64,000 nucleotides of DNA from Saccharopolyspora_D taberi (lineage in GTDB: Bacteria; Actinomycetota; Actinomycetes; Mycobacteriales; Pseudonocardiaceae). This document shows, in pieces, positions 8,793 to 20,053 of this stretch. The DNA is taken from the NCBI RefSeq assembly GCF_039534165.1, contig NZ_BAAAUX010000007.1, forward strand, positions 62,001 to 126,000. The letters run 5' to 3'. Position 1 is the stretch's first letter, and the number at the start of each line of letters is the position of its first letter. Made by a program: the position numbers and the translations under genes. The notes beneath the pieces were generated by a model. That model searched no databases, was not told the origin of the DNA, and worked only from the letters and a program-made list of their open reading frames with translations.

Positions 8793-8905
8793 CAAACACG
8801 CCAGAGCCGATCCCGCCAGCACCAAACCCGCCAGGGCCGATCCCACCGGTACCAAACCCGCCAGCACCGACCCCGCCAGAGCTAACCTCGCCAGCACCAA
8901 CCCGG
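8776..8905. repeat. 15-bp tandem repeat, eight full copies
   Basis: Eight consecutive units of exactly 15 bp (8776-8895) plus a partial ninth, consensus ACCAAACCCGCCAGC with a variable last base and first triplet. Adjacent copies alternate between ACC and GCC at the first position. No indels occur in the array. It fills the gap between two convergent genes, ending just before the P450 stop codon. Confidence 0.9.
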
Positions 8906-8911
8906 CGCGCG

Positions 8912-10132
8912 TCACGCGCCGGTGCGCACCGGAAGCTCCTCAAGACCGCGCATCAGGTTGCTGACCCGCCAGCGCAGGTCGTCGGCCGGCCCGTCCAGCG
9001 CCAGGTCCGGGAACCGCTCCAGCAACCGCCGCACCGCGATCTGGCCCTCCATCCGCGCCAGCGGGGCGCCCAGGCAGAAGTGGATGCCGTGCCCGAAGGC
9101 CAGGTGCCCGGTGGTGGTGCGCCGGATGTCGAAGACCTCCGGGTCCTCGAACCGCTCCCCGTCGCGGTTCGCCGAACCCAGCGCCACCCACACCACCTGG
9201 TCCGCCGGGATCTCCACCCCGCCGATCTCGGCGGCCTCGGTGGTGTACCGGAAGGTCGACTGCATGACCGGGCTCTCGAAGCGCAGCGTCTCCTCGATCG
9301 CGCCGTCGACCAGGTCGAGATCGGCGCGCAGGGCGGCGAGCTGGTCCTGGTTGGTCAGCAGCGCCAGCACGCAGTTGCCGATGAGGTTGACCGTCGTCTC
9401 GTGCCCGGCGACCAGCAGCAGGAACACCATCGCGATCAGCTCGCCCTCGGTGAGCCGGTCGTGGTCGTCCTCGGCCTCGATCAACGCCGTGAGCAGGTCG
9501 TCGCCGGGCTGGGCGCGCTTCTTGCCGAGCAGCTCGACGAGGTAGTCCTTCATCTGCTCCGACGCGGTCTCGATCGCCTGCTGGTCGGAGCTGTCCACCA
9601 GGACGTTGGACCACTCGCGGAACTCGTCCCGGCGCGACTCGTCGACCCCGAGCAGTTCGGTGATCACCTTGATCGGCAGCGGGAACGCGAACTCGTCGAT
9701 CAGGTCGGCCGCGGGCCTGCCCTCGATCCGGTCCAGCAGCTCGGCGGTGATCTCCTCGATGCGCGGGCGCAGGGCCTCGACCCGGCGGGCGGTGAACGCC
9801 TTGACCACCAGCTTGCGCAGCCGGGTGTGGTCCGGCGGGTCCATGTTCAGCATGTGCGCGCCGAGGTCGGCGCTGAACTTGCGGCCGTCGGCGTCCGGTG
9901 GCAACTGCGACTCGATCAGGTCCGAGACCCGCTGGAAGTTCTTGGCGAACCGGGGATCGGCCAGCACCTGCCGCGCTTCGGCGTACCGGGTGACGATCCA
10001 GAGCGGGAAGCCGCTGTAGGCCCTGATCCGGTGCACTGGTGCTTCCGGGCGCAGGCGGGCGTAGTGCGAGTGCGGATCGGTCGCGAACGCCTCGTCGAAC
10101 ACCGGAAGTTCGGAGGTCTGGTTGCCGGTCAT
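8912..10132 (-). CDS. Cytochrome P450 (bacterial CYP107/CYP105-like)
   Basis: 406 residues, complete. Visible motifs are the I-helix oxygen-activation AGHETT (242-247), the ExxR of the K helix (Glu281-Arg284) and the heme loop FGHGIHFCLG (346-355) with the axial Cys353. It is a soluble class I P450 that needs external ferredoxin and reductase; neither is adjacent. The substrate cannot be predicted and no biosynthetic cluster surrounds it. ATG with AAGG 7-8 nt upstream. A perfect palindrome lies 57-72 bp upstream and may be the operator. Confidence 0.93.
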   Translation of the reverse strand: MTGNQTSELPVFDEAFATDPHSHYARLRPEAPVHRIRAYSGFPLWIVTRYAEARQVLADPRFAKNFQRVSDLIESQLPPDADGRKFSADLGAHMLNMDPPDHTRLRKLVVKAFTARRVEALRPRIEEITAELLDRIEGRPAADLIDEFAFPLPIKVITELLGVDESRRDEFREWSNVLVDSSDQQAIETASEQMKDYLVELLGKKRAQPGDDLLTALIEAEDDHDRLTEGELIAMVFLLLVAGHETTVNLIGNCVLALLTNQDQLAALRADLDLVDGAIEETLRFESPVMQSTFRYTTEAAEIGGVEIPADQVVWVALGSANRDGERFEDPEVFDIRRTTTGHLAFGHGIHFCLGAPLARMEGQIAVRRLLERFPDLALDGPADDLRWRVSNLMRGLEELPVRTGA

Positions 10133-10188
10133 GGGTACCTTCCGAGATCGTCGTGGTGGTCAACTCCAGTTAACCGATCTCACCCATG

Positions 10189-10204
10189 GTTGTCACATGA
10201 CAAC
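10189..10204. promoter_or_regulatory. Palindrome upstream of the P450 gene
   Basis: GTTGTCA and TGACAAC are perfect 7-bp arms with a 2-bp centre. The site lies between the dnaE stop and the P450 start, on the promoter side of the P450. Candidate operator for an unknown regulator; it is too short-looped to be a good terminator. Confidence 0.45.
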
Positions 10205-10233
10205 TGAGAGCACCCTCAGCACCGACGCGGCGA

Positions 10234-13824
<3,591 letters not shown>

Positions 13825-13973
13825 GGAAAGTCCTCCCCTACGAATGGCTTGGCTGCGGAGAAACCCGGCGGGCTGCCAGCCTAACGCCAGCCGCGGATCG
13901 ACTCGGCGACATCCCCGGGCGTTGCGCGGATCGCAAAGTCCGTGCCCTCCGCACGGTGATCGCCCGGAGCGGG

Positions 13974-13979
13974 TAGCGT
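13974..13979 (+). promoter_or_regulatory. -10 box of a leaderless transcript
   Basis: TAGCGT lies 8 nt before the GTG at 13988. Confidence 0.5.
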
Positions 13980-13987
13980 GGCACGAC

Positions 13988-14959
13988 GTGGCTGCCCCTG
14001 ATCCCGTGGACGTGCGTCTGCTGTCCGTCGTCGCCGAGGCGGGCCGCGCGTCGGTGCAGGAGATCGCCGGTCGCCTGGGGATGGACATCCGCGACGTCGC
14101 CGCCCGGCTCGCCTCGCTGTCGACCACCGGCCTGCCGCTGGTCGTGGGCGTCGAGTGCGACCCGCAGGCCATCCGCAACGCGGTGGCCGCCGCGCAGGCG
14201 TGGACGCAGCAGGCCCAGGCCAGCGGGCCCTACCAGGTGCAGCAGCCGAACCCGGGCTACCCGCACAGCGGCGCGCACCAGGTGCACAACCACCCCAGCG
14301 GCCCGTACCACAACTACGGCGGCCCGAGCGGTCCGTACCAGACGCCCGGCGGCAGCGGACCGCAGCAGTTCGTGCCACCGGCGCAGCCGCCGTCGTTCGG
14401 CCCGCCCAGCGCCCCGGTGCCGCAGCAGCAGGCGCCGCAGGACCCGATGAACACCTGGGGCCCGCCCGGATCGGCGTCGTGGGCGCGCGGCGACCAGCAG
14501 CGACCGCAGCAGCAGATCCAGAAGGCGCCCGCCGGCCGCACCGGCAAGATCGGCAGCAAGCTCGACGTGGAGGGGCTGGAGGGCGAGCGGATCACCATCC
14601 AGCTCGTCGAGGTCGTGGACCCGGCGGATTTCCTGTTCACCGCCGCCGGGTACCAGCTGCAGGACGGCGAGCGGGCGGTCGTCGTGCACACCGAGCTGAC
14701 CAACCGCGGCGCGATGCCGTTCTCGTCGCTGCCCGACCTGTACCTGGTGCTCGTCGCCGACGACGGCTCGACGGTGTCGAAGGCGCCGGTGTCGCTGTCC
14801 TCCCGGCCGCCGCACCGGATCGGCGTTCCGCCGGGCGAAACCGCGGGCGGGCACACCGTCTACGTGCTGCCGGAGGCGACCGAGCTGACCGCCGTGCGCT
14901 GGACACCGCGCCCCGGCGACGAGCAGCGCACGCTCACCTGGGACATCACCGACCTTTGA
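13988..14959 (+). CDS. Winged-helix/low-complexity/beta-domain protein, function unknown
   Basis: 323 residues from the GTG at 13988. Residues 1-60 (VRLLSVVAEAGRASVQEIAGRLGMDIRDVAARLASLSTTGL) form a typical AsnC/MarR-type winged helix. Residues about 75-175 are Gln/Pro/Gly/Tyr-rich with repeated SGPY motifs. Residues 180-323 form a beta-rich domain (KLDVEGLEGERITIQLVEVVDP, then AVVVHTELTNRGAMPF) resembling the DUF4352-type immunoglobulin-like fold normally found outside the membrane. There is no signal peptide or transmembrane segment, so all of it should be cytosolic. Probably leaderless. Start choice rests on the promoter and on where the HTH homology begins. Confidence 0.68.
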   Translation: MAAPDPVDVRLLSVVAEAGRASVQEIAGRLGMDIRDVAARLASLSTTGLPLVVGVECDPQAIRNAVAAAQAWTQQAQASGPYQVQQPNPGYPHSGAHQVHNHPSGPYHNYGGPSGPYQTPGGSGPQQFVPPAQPPSFGPPSAPVPQQQAPQDPMNTWGPPGSASWARGDQQRPQQQIQKAPAGRTGKIGSKLDVEGLEGERITIQLVEVVDPADFLFTAAGYQLQDGERAVVVHTELTNRGAMPFSSLPDLYLVLVADDGSTVSKAPVSLSSRPPHRIGVPPGETAGGHTVYVLPEATELTAVRWTPRPGDEQRTLTWDITDL

Positions 14960-14990
14960 GCCGCCCGGGACCAACCTGGCCATCGTCCTC

Positions 14991-15007
14991 AAGCGGCCCA
15001 GCCGCTT
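14991..15007 (+). terminator. Hairpin after the HTH protein gene
   Basis: AAGCGGC (14991-14997) and GCCGCTT (15001-15007) are perfect arms with a 3-nt loop, 31 bp after the stop codon. Probable terminator. Confidence 0.5.
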
Positions 15008-15040
15008 AGCCCAAGCACGCAACCGGCACCGCCGCGGGTT

Positions 15041-15125
15041 CTCAGGCGTTCGCTGGCGAGGACAGCTTTTTCCGTCGTATTGGACATACGTCGGAAAAAG
15101 ATCCCGCAGCCAGCGGGCGCCTGAG
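15041..15125. repeat. 85-nt nested inverted repeat
   Basis: Outer arms 15041-15057 and 15109-15125 pair over 17 bp with only two adjacent G-U pairs. Inner arms CTTTTTCCG (15066-15074) and CGGAAAAAG (15092-15100), extended by CGTAT/ATACG, pair around a TGGAC loop. A symmetric 8+8 nt internal loop separates them. The centre is at 15083. Could be a bidirectional terminator, a REP/MITE-like element or a structured RNA. Confidence 0.75.
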
Positions 15126-15289
15126 GTTCCGCCACCCACACCGCCACGCAAGGCGCAGCCCAGAGAAAAAGTCCCCTTGCGTCGAAAACACGTCGATCAG
15201 GGCGTGGCCCCTTGCGCGGCGACCGCCTCTGTGTGCATCTGGGGGTAACACGATCGTCACTGTCGGCTACCACCTCGGAGAGTGGTGCG

Positions 15290-16390
15290 ATGACGGCACA
15301 GCAGGACGGCCGCCCCGTGATCGGGGTTCCGGCCGAGTCGTTGACCGGTGAGCGCAGGGTGGCCCTGGTGCCCCGCGTCGTCGAGCGCCTGCCCGCGATG
15401 GGGCTGGACGTCGTCGTCGAGGCGGGCGCGGGCAGGCCCGCGCTGATCCCGGACAGCGCGTTCGTCGCCGCGGGCGCGAGCATCGGCGACCCGTGGTCGG
15501 CGGACGTGGTGGTGAAGGTGAACCCGCCGACCGAGGCCGAGATCGGCAAGCTCGCGTCCGGGTCCGTGCTGATCGGGTTCCTGGCTCCGCTGACCGAACC
15601 GGACAACGTCGAGCGCCTGCGCTCGGCCGGGGTGACCGGCTTCGCCATGGAGTCGATCCCGCGGATCTCCCGCGCGCAGTCGATGGACGCGCTGTCGTCG
15701 CAGGCCAACGTGGCCGGGTACCGCGCGGTGCTGCTCGGCGCCAGCGAGTCCACCCGGTTCCTGCCGATGCTGACCACCGCCGCGGGCACGGTGAAACCCG
15801 CCGCCGCCCTGGTGCTGGGCGCGGGCGTGGCGGGGTTGCAGGCGCTGGCCACCGCCAAGCGCCTCGGCGCCCGGGCCACCGGCTACGACGTGCGGCCCGA
15901 GGTCGCCGACCAGGTCCGCTCGGTCGGCGCGAAGTGGCTGGACCTGGGCATCGAGGCCACCGGCGAGGGCGGCTACGCCCGCGAGCTGGGCGCCGACGAG
16001 TCCGCCGAGCAGTCCCGCAGGCTCACCGCCGCGATCAGCGAGTTCGACCTGGTCATCACCACCGCGCTGGTGCCGGGCAGGCCCGCCCCGCGGCTGGTGT
16101 CGGCCGAGGCGGTCGAGCGGATGCGGCCGGGCAGCGTGGTGGTCGACCTGGCCGGGGCGACCGGCGGGAACTGCGAGCTTTCCGAGCCCGGGCGCACGGT
16201 CGTCGTCCACGACGTCACGATCGCCGCGCCGCTGAACCTGCCCGCCTCGATGCCCGAGCACGCCAGCGAGCTCTACGCCCGCAACGTGCACGCGCTGCTG
16301 GAGCTGCTGGTCGTCGAGGGCCGCCTCGCGCCGGACTTCTCCGACGAGGTGCTGGCCGCGTCGTGCGTCACCCGTCGGGAGGAGTCGTAG
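15290..16390 (+). CDS. pntAA: Proton-translocating NAD(P) transhydrogenase, NAD-binding subunit (alpha-1)
   Basis: 366 residues, from an ATG with GGAGAG 6 nt upstream. AlaDH/PNT N-terminal domain (VIGVPAESLTGERRVALVP) and C-terminal Rossmann domain (ALVLGAGVAGLQALATAKRLGARATGYDVRP, about 170-200). It is the soluble NAD(H)-binding domain I of the membrane enzyme that moves hydride from NADH to NADP+ using the proton gradient. The alpha subunit is split here, with its membrane part in the next gene, as is common in actinobacteria. The stop codon is directly followed by the pntAB ATG. Confidence 0.95.
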   Translation: MTAQQDGRPVIGVPAESLTGERRVALVPRVVERLPAMGLDVVVEAGAGRPALIPDSAFVAAGASIGDPWSADVVVKVNPPTEAEIGKLASGSVLIGFLAPLTEPDNVERLRSAGVTGFAMESIPRISRAQSMDALSSQANVAGYRAVLLGASESTRFLPMLTTAAGTVKPAAALVLGAGVAGLQALATAKRLGARATGYDVRPEVADQVRSVGAKWLDLGIEATGEGGYARELGADESAEQSRRLTAAISEFDLVITTALVPGRPAPRLVSAEAVERMRPGSVVVDLAGATGGNCELSEPGRTVVVHDVTIAAPLNLPASMPEHASELYARNVHALLELLVVEGRLAPDFSDEVLAASCVTRREES

Positions 16391-16693
16391 ATGTTCCTGG
16401 CCAATCTGGCGATCCTGGTGCTGGCCGGCTTCGTGGGGTTCGCGGTGATCTCCAAGGTGCCCAACACCCTGCACACCCCGCTGATGTCGGGCACCAACGC
16501 GATCCACGGGATCGTGCTGCTCGGCGGCGTGATCGTGCTCGGGTCCGGTGTGGACGATCCGCTGTCCAGGGCGCTGGCGCTGATCGCGATCATCTTCGGC
16601 ACCCTCAACGTGGTCGGCGGTTTCCTGGTCACCGACCGGATGCTCGGCATGTTCAAGCACAGGCCCGAAAGCCGGAAGGGGGCGGAGAAGTGA
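16391..16693 (+). CDS. pntAB: NAD(P) transhydrogenase membrane subunit (alpha-2)
   Basis: 100 residues with three transmembrane helices; the motif SKVPNTLHTPLMSGTNAIHG (about 18-37) is diagnostic of transhydrogenase domain II. It starts at the base after the pntAA stop and its own stop overlaps the pntB start as GTGA, so the three subunits are translated together. Confidence 0.95.
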   Translation: MFLANLAILVLAGFVGFAVISKVPNTLHTPLMSGTNAIHGIVLLGGVIVLGSGVDDPLSRALALIAIIFGTLNVVGGFLVTDRMLGMFKHRPESRKGAEK

Positions 16694-18066
16694 CCCTGCA
16701 GCCGGTGCTCTACATCGTCGCCTTCGGCATGTTCATCTACGGCCTGATGGGCCTGACCGGCCCGCGGACCGCGGTGCGCGGCAACTGGACGGCCGCGGCC
16801 GGGATGGTGCTGGCCATCGTGGCGACCCTGCTCACCCCGGACCTCCAGGACGGCTGGCTGATCGCGCTGGGCCTGGCGGTCGGCACCGTGCTCGGCGTGC
16901 CGGCGGCGCGGCGGGTCAAGATGACCGCGATGCCGCAGATGGTCGCGCTGTTCAACGGCGTCGGCGGTGGCGCGGTGGCGCTGACCGCGTGGGTCGAGTT
17001 CCGCGAGTCGGCCGGTTTCCTCGACGAGCCCGCCTACGTCGTCGTCTCGTCGCTGTTCGCCGCGATCATCGGGTCGGTGTCGTTCTGGGGCTCGCTGGTC
17101 GCCTTCGGCAAGCTCCAGGAGATCCTGCCCGGCAGGCCGGTGACCCTGGGCGCCGCGCAGGTCCCGGTCAACGTCGTGCTGGTGCTGGCCGCGGTCGGCT
17201 GCGCGGTGGCGGTCGGGCTCGGCGCGCGCTACGAGGTGCTGCTGGTCGGCCTGCTGGTCTTCGCGACGCTGACCGGGATCGCGGTGGTGCTGCCGATCGG
17301 CGGCGCGGACATGCCGGTCGTGGTGTCGCTGCTCAACGCCTTCACCGGGCTGTCGGCCGCCGCGACCGGGCTCGCGCTGGACAACACCGCGATGATCGTC
17401 GCGGGCATGATCGTCGGCGCGTCCGGTTCGATCCTGACCGACCAGATGGCCAAGGCGATGAACCGGTCCATCCTGTCGATCGTGGCGGGCGGCTTCGGCG
17501 GCGGCGCGCTGACCGAGGAGGTCCCGGCGGGCGGCACGGTCCGGTCCACCAGCGCCGCCGACGTCGCCATCCAGCTCGCCTACGCCGACCAGGTCATCGT
17601 GGTCCCCGGCTACGGCATGGCGGTGGCGCAGGCCCAGCACGCGGTGCAGGACATGGCCAAGCTGCTCGGCGACCGGGGCGTCGAGGTCAACTACGCGATC
17701 CACCCGGTGGCGGGCCGGATGCCGGGGCACATGAACGTCCTGCTCGCCGAGGCCGACGTGCCCTACGAGCGGCTCAAGGAGATGGACGAGATCAACGAGG
17801 AGTTCGCCCGCACCGACGTGGCCCTGGTGATCGGCGCGAACGACGTCACCAACCCGGCCGCCCGCGACGACCCCGGCTCGCCGATCTTCGGGATGCCGAT
17901 CCTCAACGTCGACCAGGCCAGGACCGTGATCGTGCTCAAGCGCTCGATGCGCGCGGGCTTCGCGGGGATCGACAACCGGCTGTACTTCGACCCGCGGACC
18001 GCGATGCTGTTCGGCGACGCGAAGTCGTCGGTCGGCGAGATCATCGAGGAGCTGAAGGCCCTGTGA
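16690..18066 (+). CDS. pntB: NAD(P) transhydrogenase beta subunit
   Basis: 458 residues. The N-terminal half contains about nine membrane helices, including the conserved MPQMVALFNGVGGGA; the C-terminal domain III (about 280-458) binds NADP(H), with VPGYGMAVAQAQHAV and the IGANDVTNPAARDDPGSPIFGMPIL region. GTG start inside the pntAB stop. The three-gene operon is the only energy-metabolism unit of the window and would supply NADPH. Confidence 0.96.
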   Translation: MTLQPVLYIVAFGMFIYGLMGLTGPRTAVRGNWTAAAGMVLAIVATLLTPDLQDGWLIALGLAVGTVLGVPAARRVKMTAMPQMVALFNGVGGGAVALTAWVEFRESAGFLDEPAYVVVSSLFAAIIGSVSFWGSLVAFGKLQEILPGRPVTLGAAQVPVNVVLVLAAVGCAVAVGLGARYEVLLVGLLVFATLTGIAVVLPIGGADMPVVVSLLNAFTGLSAAATGLALDNTAMIVAGMIVGASGSILTDQMAKAMNRSILSIVAGGFGGGALTEEVPAGGTVRSTSAADVAIQLAYADQVIVVPGYGMAVAQAQHAVQDMAKLLGDRGVEVNYAIHPVAGRMPGHMNVLLAEADVPYERLKEMDEINEEFARTDVALVIGANDVTNPAARDDPGSPIFGMPILNVDQARTVIVLKRSMRAGFAGIDNRLYFDPRTAMLFGDAKSSVGEIIEELKAL

Positions 18067-18084
18067 CCGGGCGCCCCGGCTGAC

Positions 18085-18378
18085 CTACTCGCCCCGTCGT
18101 CGGCGCAGCCAGTTCATCGCACCGCCCCGGCCGCGCTCCGGCCGGTCGCGGCTGCGGTACTCCAGCGTGGGCCAGTCCCCGGCGTCGTCGTGGCGCTCGA
18201 TGTCGTCCGGGGCGCCCAGCACCGCCGGTCCCGCCTTGCCGAAGTCCTCGGCGGAGATGAGCCCGGAGTCCAACCCCGATGGCGGGGTGGAGGCGTCGAT
18301 CTCGCCCAGCGGCAGTCCCACCGGCGGGGTCGGCGCGTCCGACTCCGGATCGAACCTGCCATCACCAGACCTGGACAC
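18085..18378 (-). CDS. Small hypothetical protein, acidic with a basic C-terminus
   Basis: 97 residues from the GTG at 18378, which has GGGAG 6 nt upstream. It has an acidic/proline-rich body (DPESDAPTPPVGLPLGEIDA) with two similar TPPxGL segments, a middle part with LEYRSRDRPERG and an end with NWLRRRRGE. No recognised domain. It lies just behind rluD on the same strand and converges on pntB with an 18-bp gap. The Shine-Dalgarno and codon pattern support a gene, but the family is not recognised. Confidence 0.45.
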   Translation of the reverse strand: MSRSGDGRFDPESDAPTPPVGLPLGEIDASTPPSGLDSGLISAEDFGKAGPAVLGAPDDIERHDDAGDWPTLEYRSRDRPERGRGGAMNWLRRRRGE

Positions 18379-18477
18379 CCGAATCTCCCGTCGCCGTCGC
18401 CGCCATTGCCCGAAACCGGGGCGTTTCCCCAAAAGTTCCGGGCATGTCCTCAAAGTTACGGCATGGTGGCGGGCGGG

Positions 18478-19410
18478 TCAGCCGTCGGCGTCGCGCAGGA
18501 CGTCGAGCGCGTGCTGGAGATCCGCCGGGTACTCGCTGTCGAAGCTGACCCAGCGGCCGTCGGAGGGGTGCTCGAACCCGAGGGTGCGGGCGTGCAGCCA
18601 CTGCCTGGTCAGGCCGACCCTGCGGGCCAGCACCGGATCGGCGCCGTAGGTCAGGTCGCCGACGCAGGGGTGGCGGACCGCGGCGAAGTGCACCCGGATC
18701 TGGTGGGTGCGGCCGGTCTCCAGCTTGACGTCGACCAGCGAGGCCGCGCGGAACGCCTCCGCGGTCTCGTAGTGGGTGATGCTCGGCTTGCCGCCGCTGA
18801 CCACCGCGAACTTGTAGTCGTGGCGCGGATGGCGGTCGATCGGCGCGTCGATCGTGCCGCGGCTCGGGTCCGGGTGGCCCTGCACCAGCGCGTGGTAGCG
18901 CTTGTCGACCGTGCGCTCCTTGAAGGCGCGCTTGAGCACCGAGTACGCGTGCTCGCTCTTGGCGACCACCATGACGCCGGTCGTGCCCGCGTCGAGCCGG
19001 TGCACCACGCCCTGGCGCTCGGACGCGCCGGAGGTGGCGATGCGGACGCCCGCGGCGGCCAGACCGCCGACGACGGTCGGCCCCTCCCAGCCCGGGCTGG
19101 GGTGCACGGCCACGCCGATCGGCTTGTCCACCACGACGATGTCGTCGTCCTCGTGCAGGATCTTCAGCCCCTCCACCGGGACCGCGACGATCTCCGGCGG
19201 CTGCTGCGCGGGCGGCAGCGTGACCTCCAGCCACGCACCCGCGACCAGCCGGTCCGACTTGCCCGCGGGACTGCCGTCGAGCAGCACGTCACCGGACTCG
19301 GCCAGCGTCGCGACCGCGTTGCGGGACAGCCCGAGCAGCTTCGACAGCCCGGCGTCGACGCGCATGCCGTCCAGCCCGTCCGGGACCGGCAGCGTCCGCA
19401 GGTCGCTCAC
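18478..19410 (-). CDS. rluD: RluD-family rRNA pseudouridine synthase
   Basis: 310 residues. N-terminal S4 RNA-binding domain (about 15-75, RVDAGLSKLLGLSRNAVATLAESGDVLLDG) followed by the pseudouridine synthase domain with VVDKPIGVAVHP and the catalytic HRLDAGTTG (Asp140). E. coli RluD modifies helix 69 of 23S rRNA; the exact target here is inferred. The GTG overlaps the lspA stop as GTGA, the usual lspA-rluD pairing in actinobacteria. Confidence 0.94.
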   Translation of the reverse strand: MSDLRTLPVPDGLDGMRVDAGLSKLLGLSRNAVATLAESGDVLLDGSPAGKSDRLVAGAWLEVTLPPAQQPPEIVAVPVEGLKILHEDDDIVVVDKPIGVAVHPSPGWEGPTVVGGLAAAGVRIATSGASERQGVVHRLDAGTTGVMVVAKSEHAYSVLKRAFKERTVDKRYHALVQGHPDPSRGTIDAPIDRHPRHDYKFAVVSGGKPSITHYETAEAFRAASLVDVKLETGRTHQIRVHFAAVRHPCVGDLTYGADPVLARRVGLTRQWLHARTLGFEHPSDGRWVSFDSEYPADLQHALDVLRDADG

Positions 19411-20027
19411 GACTTCGCCCGCTTCCGCTTGTGCACGGTGCCGTCGTAGTCGCGGCCCAGCAGCGACAGCAGGACCACCAGCGCGCCGCCGCAGACGATC
19501 GCCGAGTCGGCGAGGTTGAACACCGGGTAGAAGCGACCGCCGGGCGCGAGCACCGAGATGAAGTCGACCACGTGCCCCTGCAACGGCCCCGGCGCGCGGA
19601 AGATCCGGTCCACCAGGTTGCCGCACGCGCCGCCGAGGACCAGGCCCAGGCCGATCGCCCAGCCGGTCGAGCGCAGCTTGCGGGACAGCCAGACGATCAC
19701 GCCCACGACCACGATCGCCAGCACCGCCAGCAGCCAGGTCATGCCGGTGGCCAGCGAGAACGCCGCCCCCGGGTTGCGCAGGACGTCGAGGTAGACCAGG
19801 CCGCCGAGCAGTTCGACCGGGGGCTCGCCCTCCAGGTTCGCCACCACCGCGATCTTGCTGACCACGTCCAGCCCGAGCGCCACGGCCGCGATCCCGAACA
19901 CCAGCGCCAGCAGCCGCCGGGGCCTGCCGGGGTCACCGACCGGTTCGTTCGGGGTGTCCGCGTCGTCGGCGTTGTCCGCCACGGCCGCCTTCTCGGAGTC
20001 GGACTGCTCGCTGCTCACAGCCGCCAT
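19407..20027 (-). CDS. lspA: Lipoprotein signal peptidase II
   Basis: 206 residues. After an acidic, disordered N-terminal extension of about 35 residues come four transmembrane helices. The two catalytic aspartates are in GNLVDRIF (Asp140) and FNLADS (Asp174), and NPGAAFS (85-91) is also conserved. It cleaves signal peptides of lipoproteins, including the two receptor lipoproteins encoded near 36 and 38.8 kb. The ATG was chosen over an internal GTG three codons in because a G-rich site precedes it. Coupled to rluD by GTGA. Confidence 0.95.
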   Translation of the reverse strand: MAAVSSEQSDSEKAAVADNADDADTPNEPVGDPGRPRRLLALVFGIAAVALGLDVVSKIAVVANLEGEPPVELLGGLVYLDVLRNPGAAFSLATGMTWLLAVLAIVVVGVIVWLSRKLRSTGWAIGLGLVLGGACGNLVDRIFRAPGPLQGHVVDFISVLAPGGRFYPVFNLADSAIVCGGALVVLLSLLGRDYDGTVHKRKRAKS

Positions 20028-20053
20028 TGTCCCCGAACGCCCGGGCGGGCCGG

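Larger units (their letters stand above)
14960..15289. other. 330-bp intergenic region with three successive hairpins
   Basis: It lies between the HTH protein gene and pntAA. It holds a 7-bp hairpin (14991-15007), an 85-nt long hairpin (15041-15125) and an 8-bp hairpin with a 21-nt loop (15146-15182). The pntAA promoter is probably in the remaining 100 bp. Short open frames on the minus strand across this region look like by-products of base composition. Confidence 0.7.

Noticed and set aside
8776..8905. CRISPR array
   Set aside because: Units are 15 bp and directly adjacent, without spacers, and no cas genes are present. It is a simple tandem repeat.
8602..8943. Gly-rich collagen-like 113-residue frame on the minus strand
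   Set aside because: It starts inside the P450 gene, runs through the 15-bp repeats and ends antisense in the aftA-like gene. The regular pentapeptides come only from the 15-bp period.
8912..10132. Secondary metabolite cluster around the P450
   Set aside because: Neighbours are aftA-like and dnaE. No ferredoxin, synthase or tailoring genes are nearby.
14989..15879. 296-residue frame on the minus strand at the hairpin region
   Set aside because: Most of it is antisense to pntAA, and the rest covers the palindromes. No ribosome site or recognised domain.
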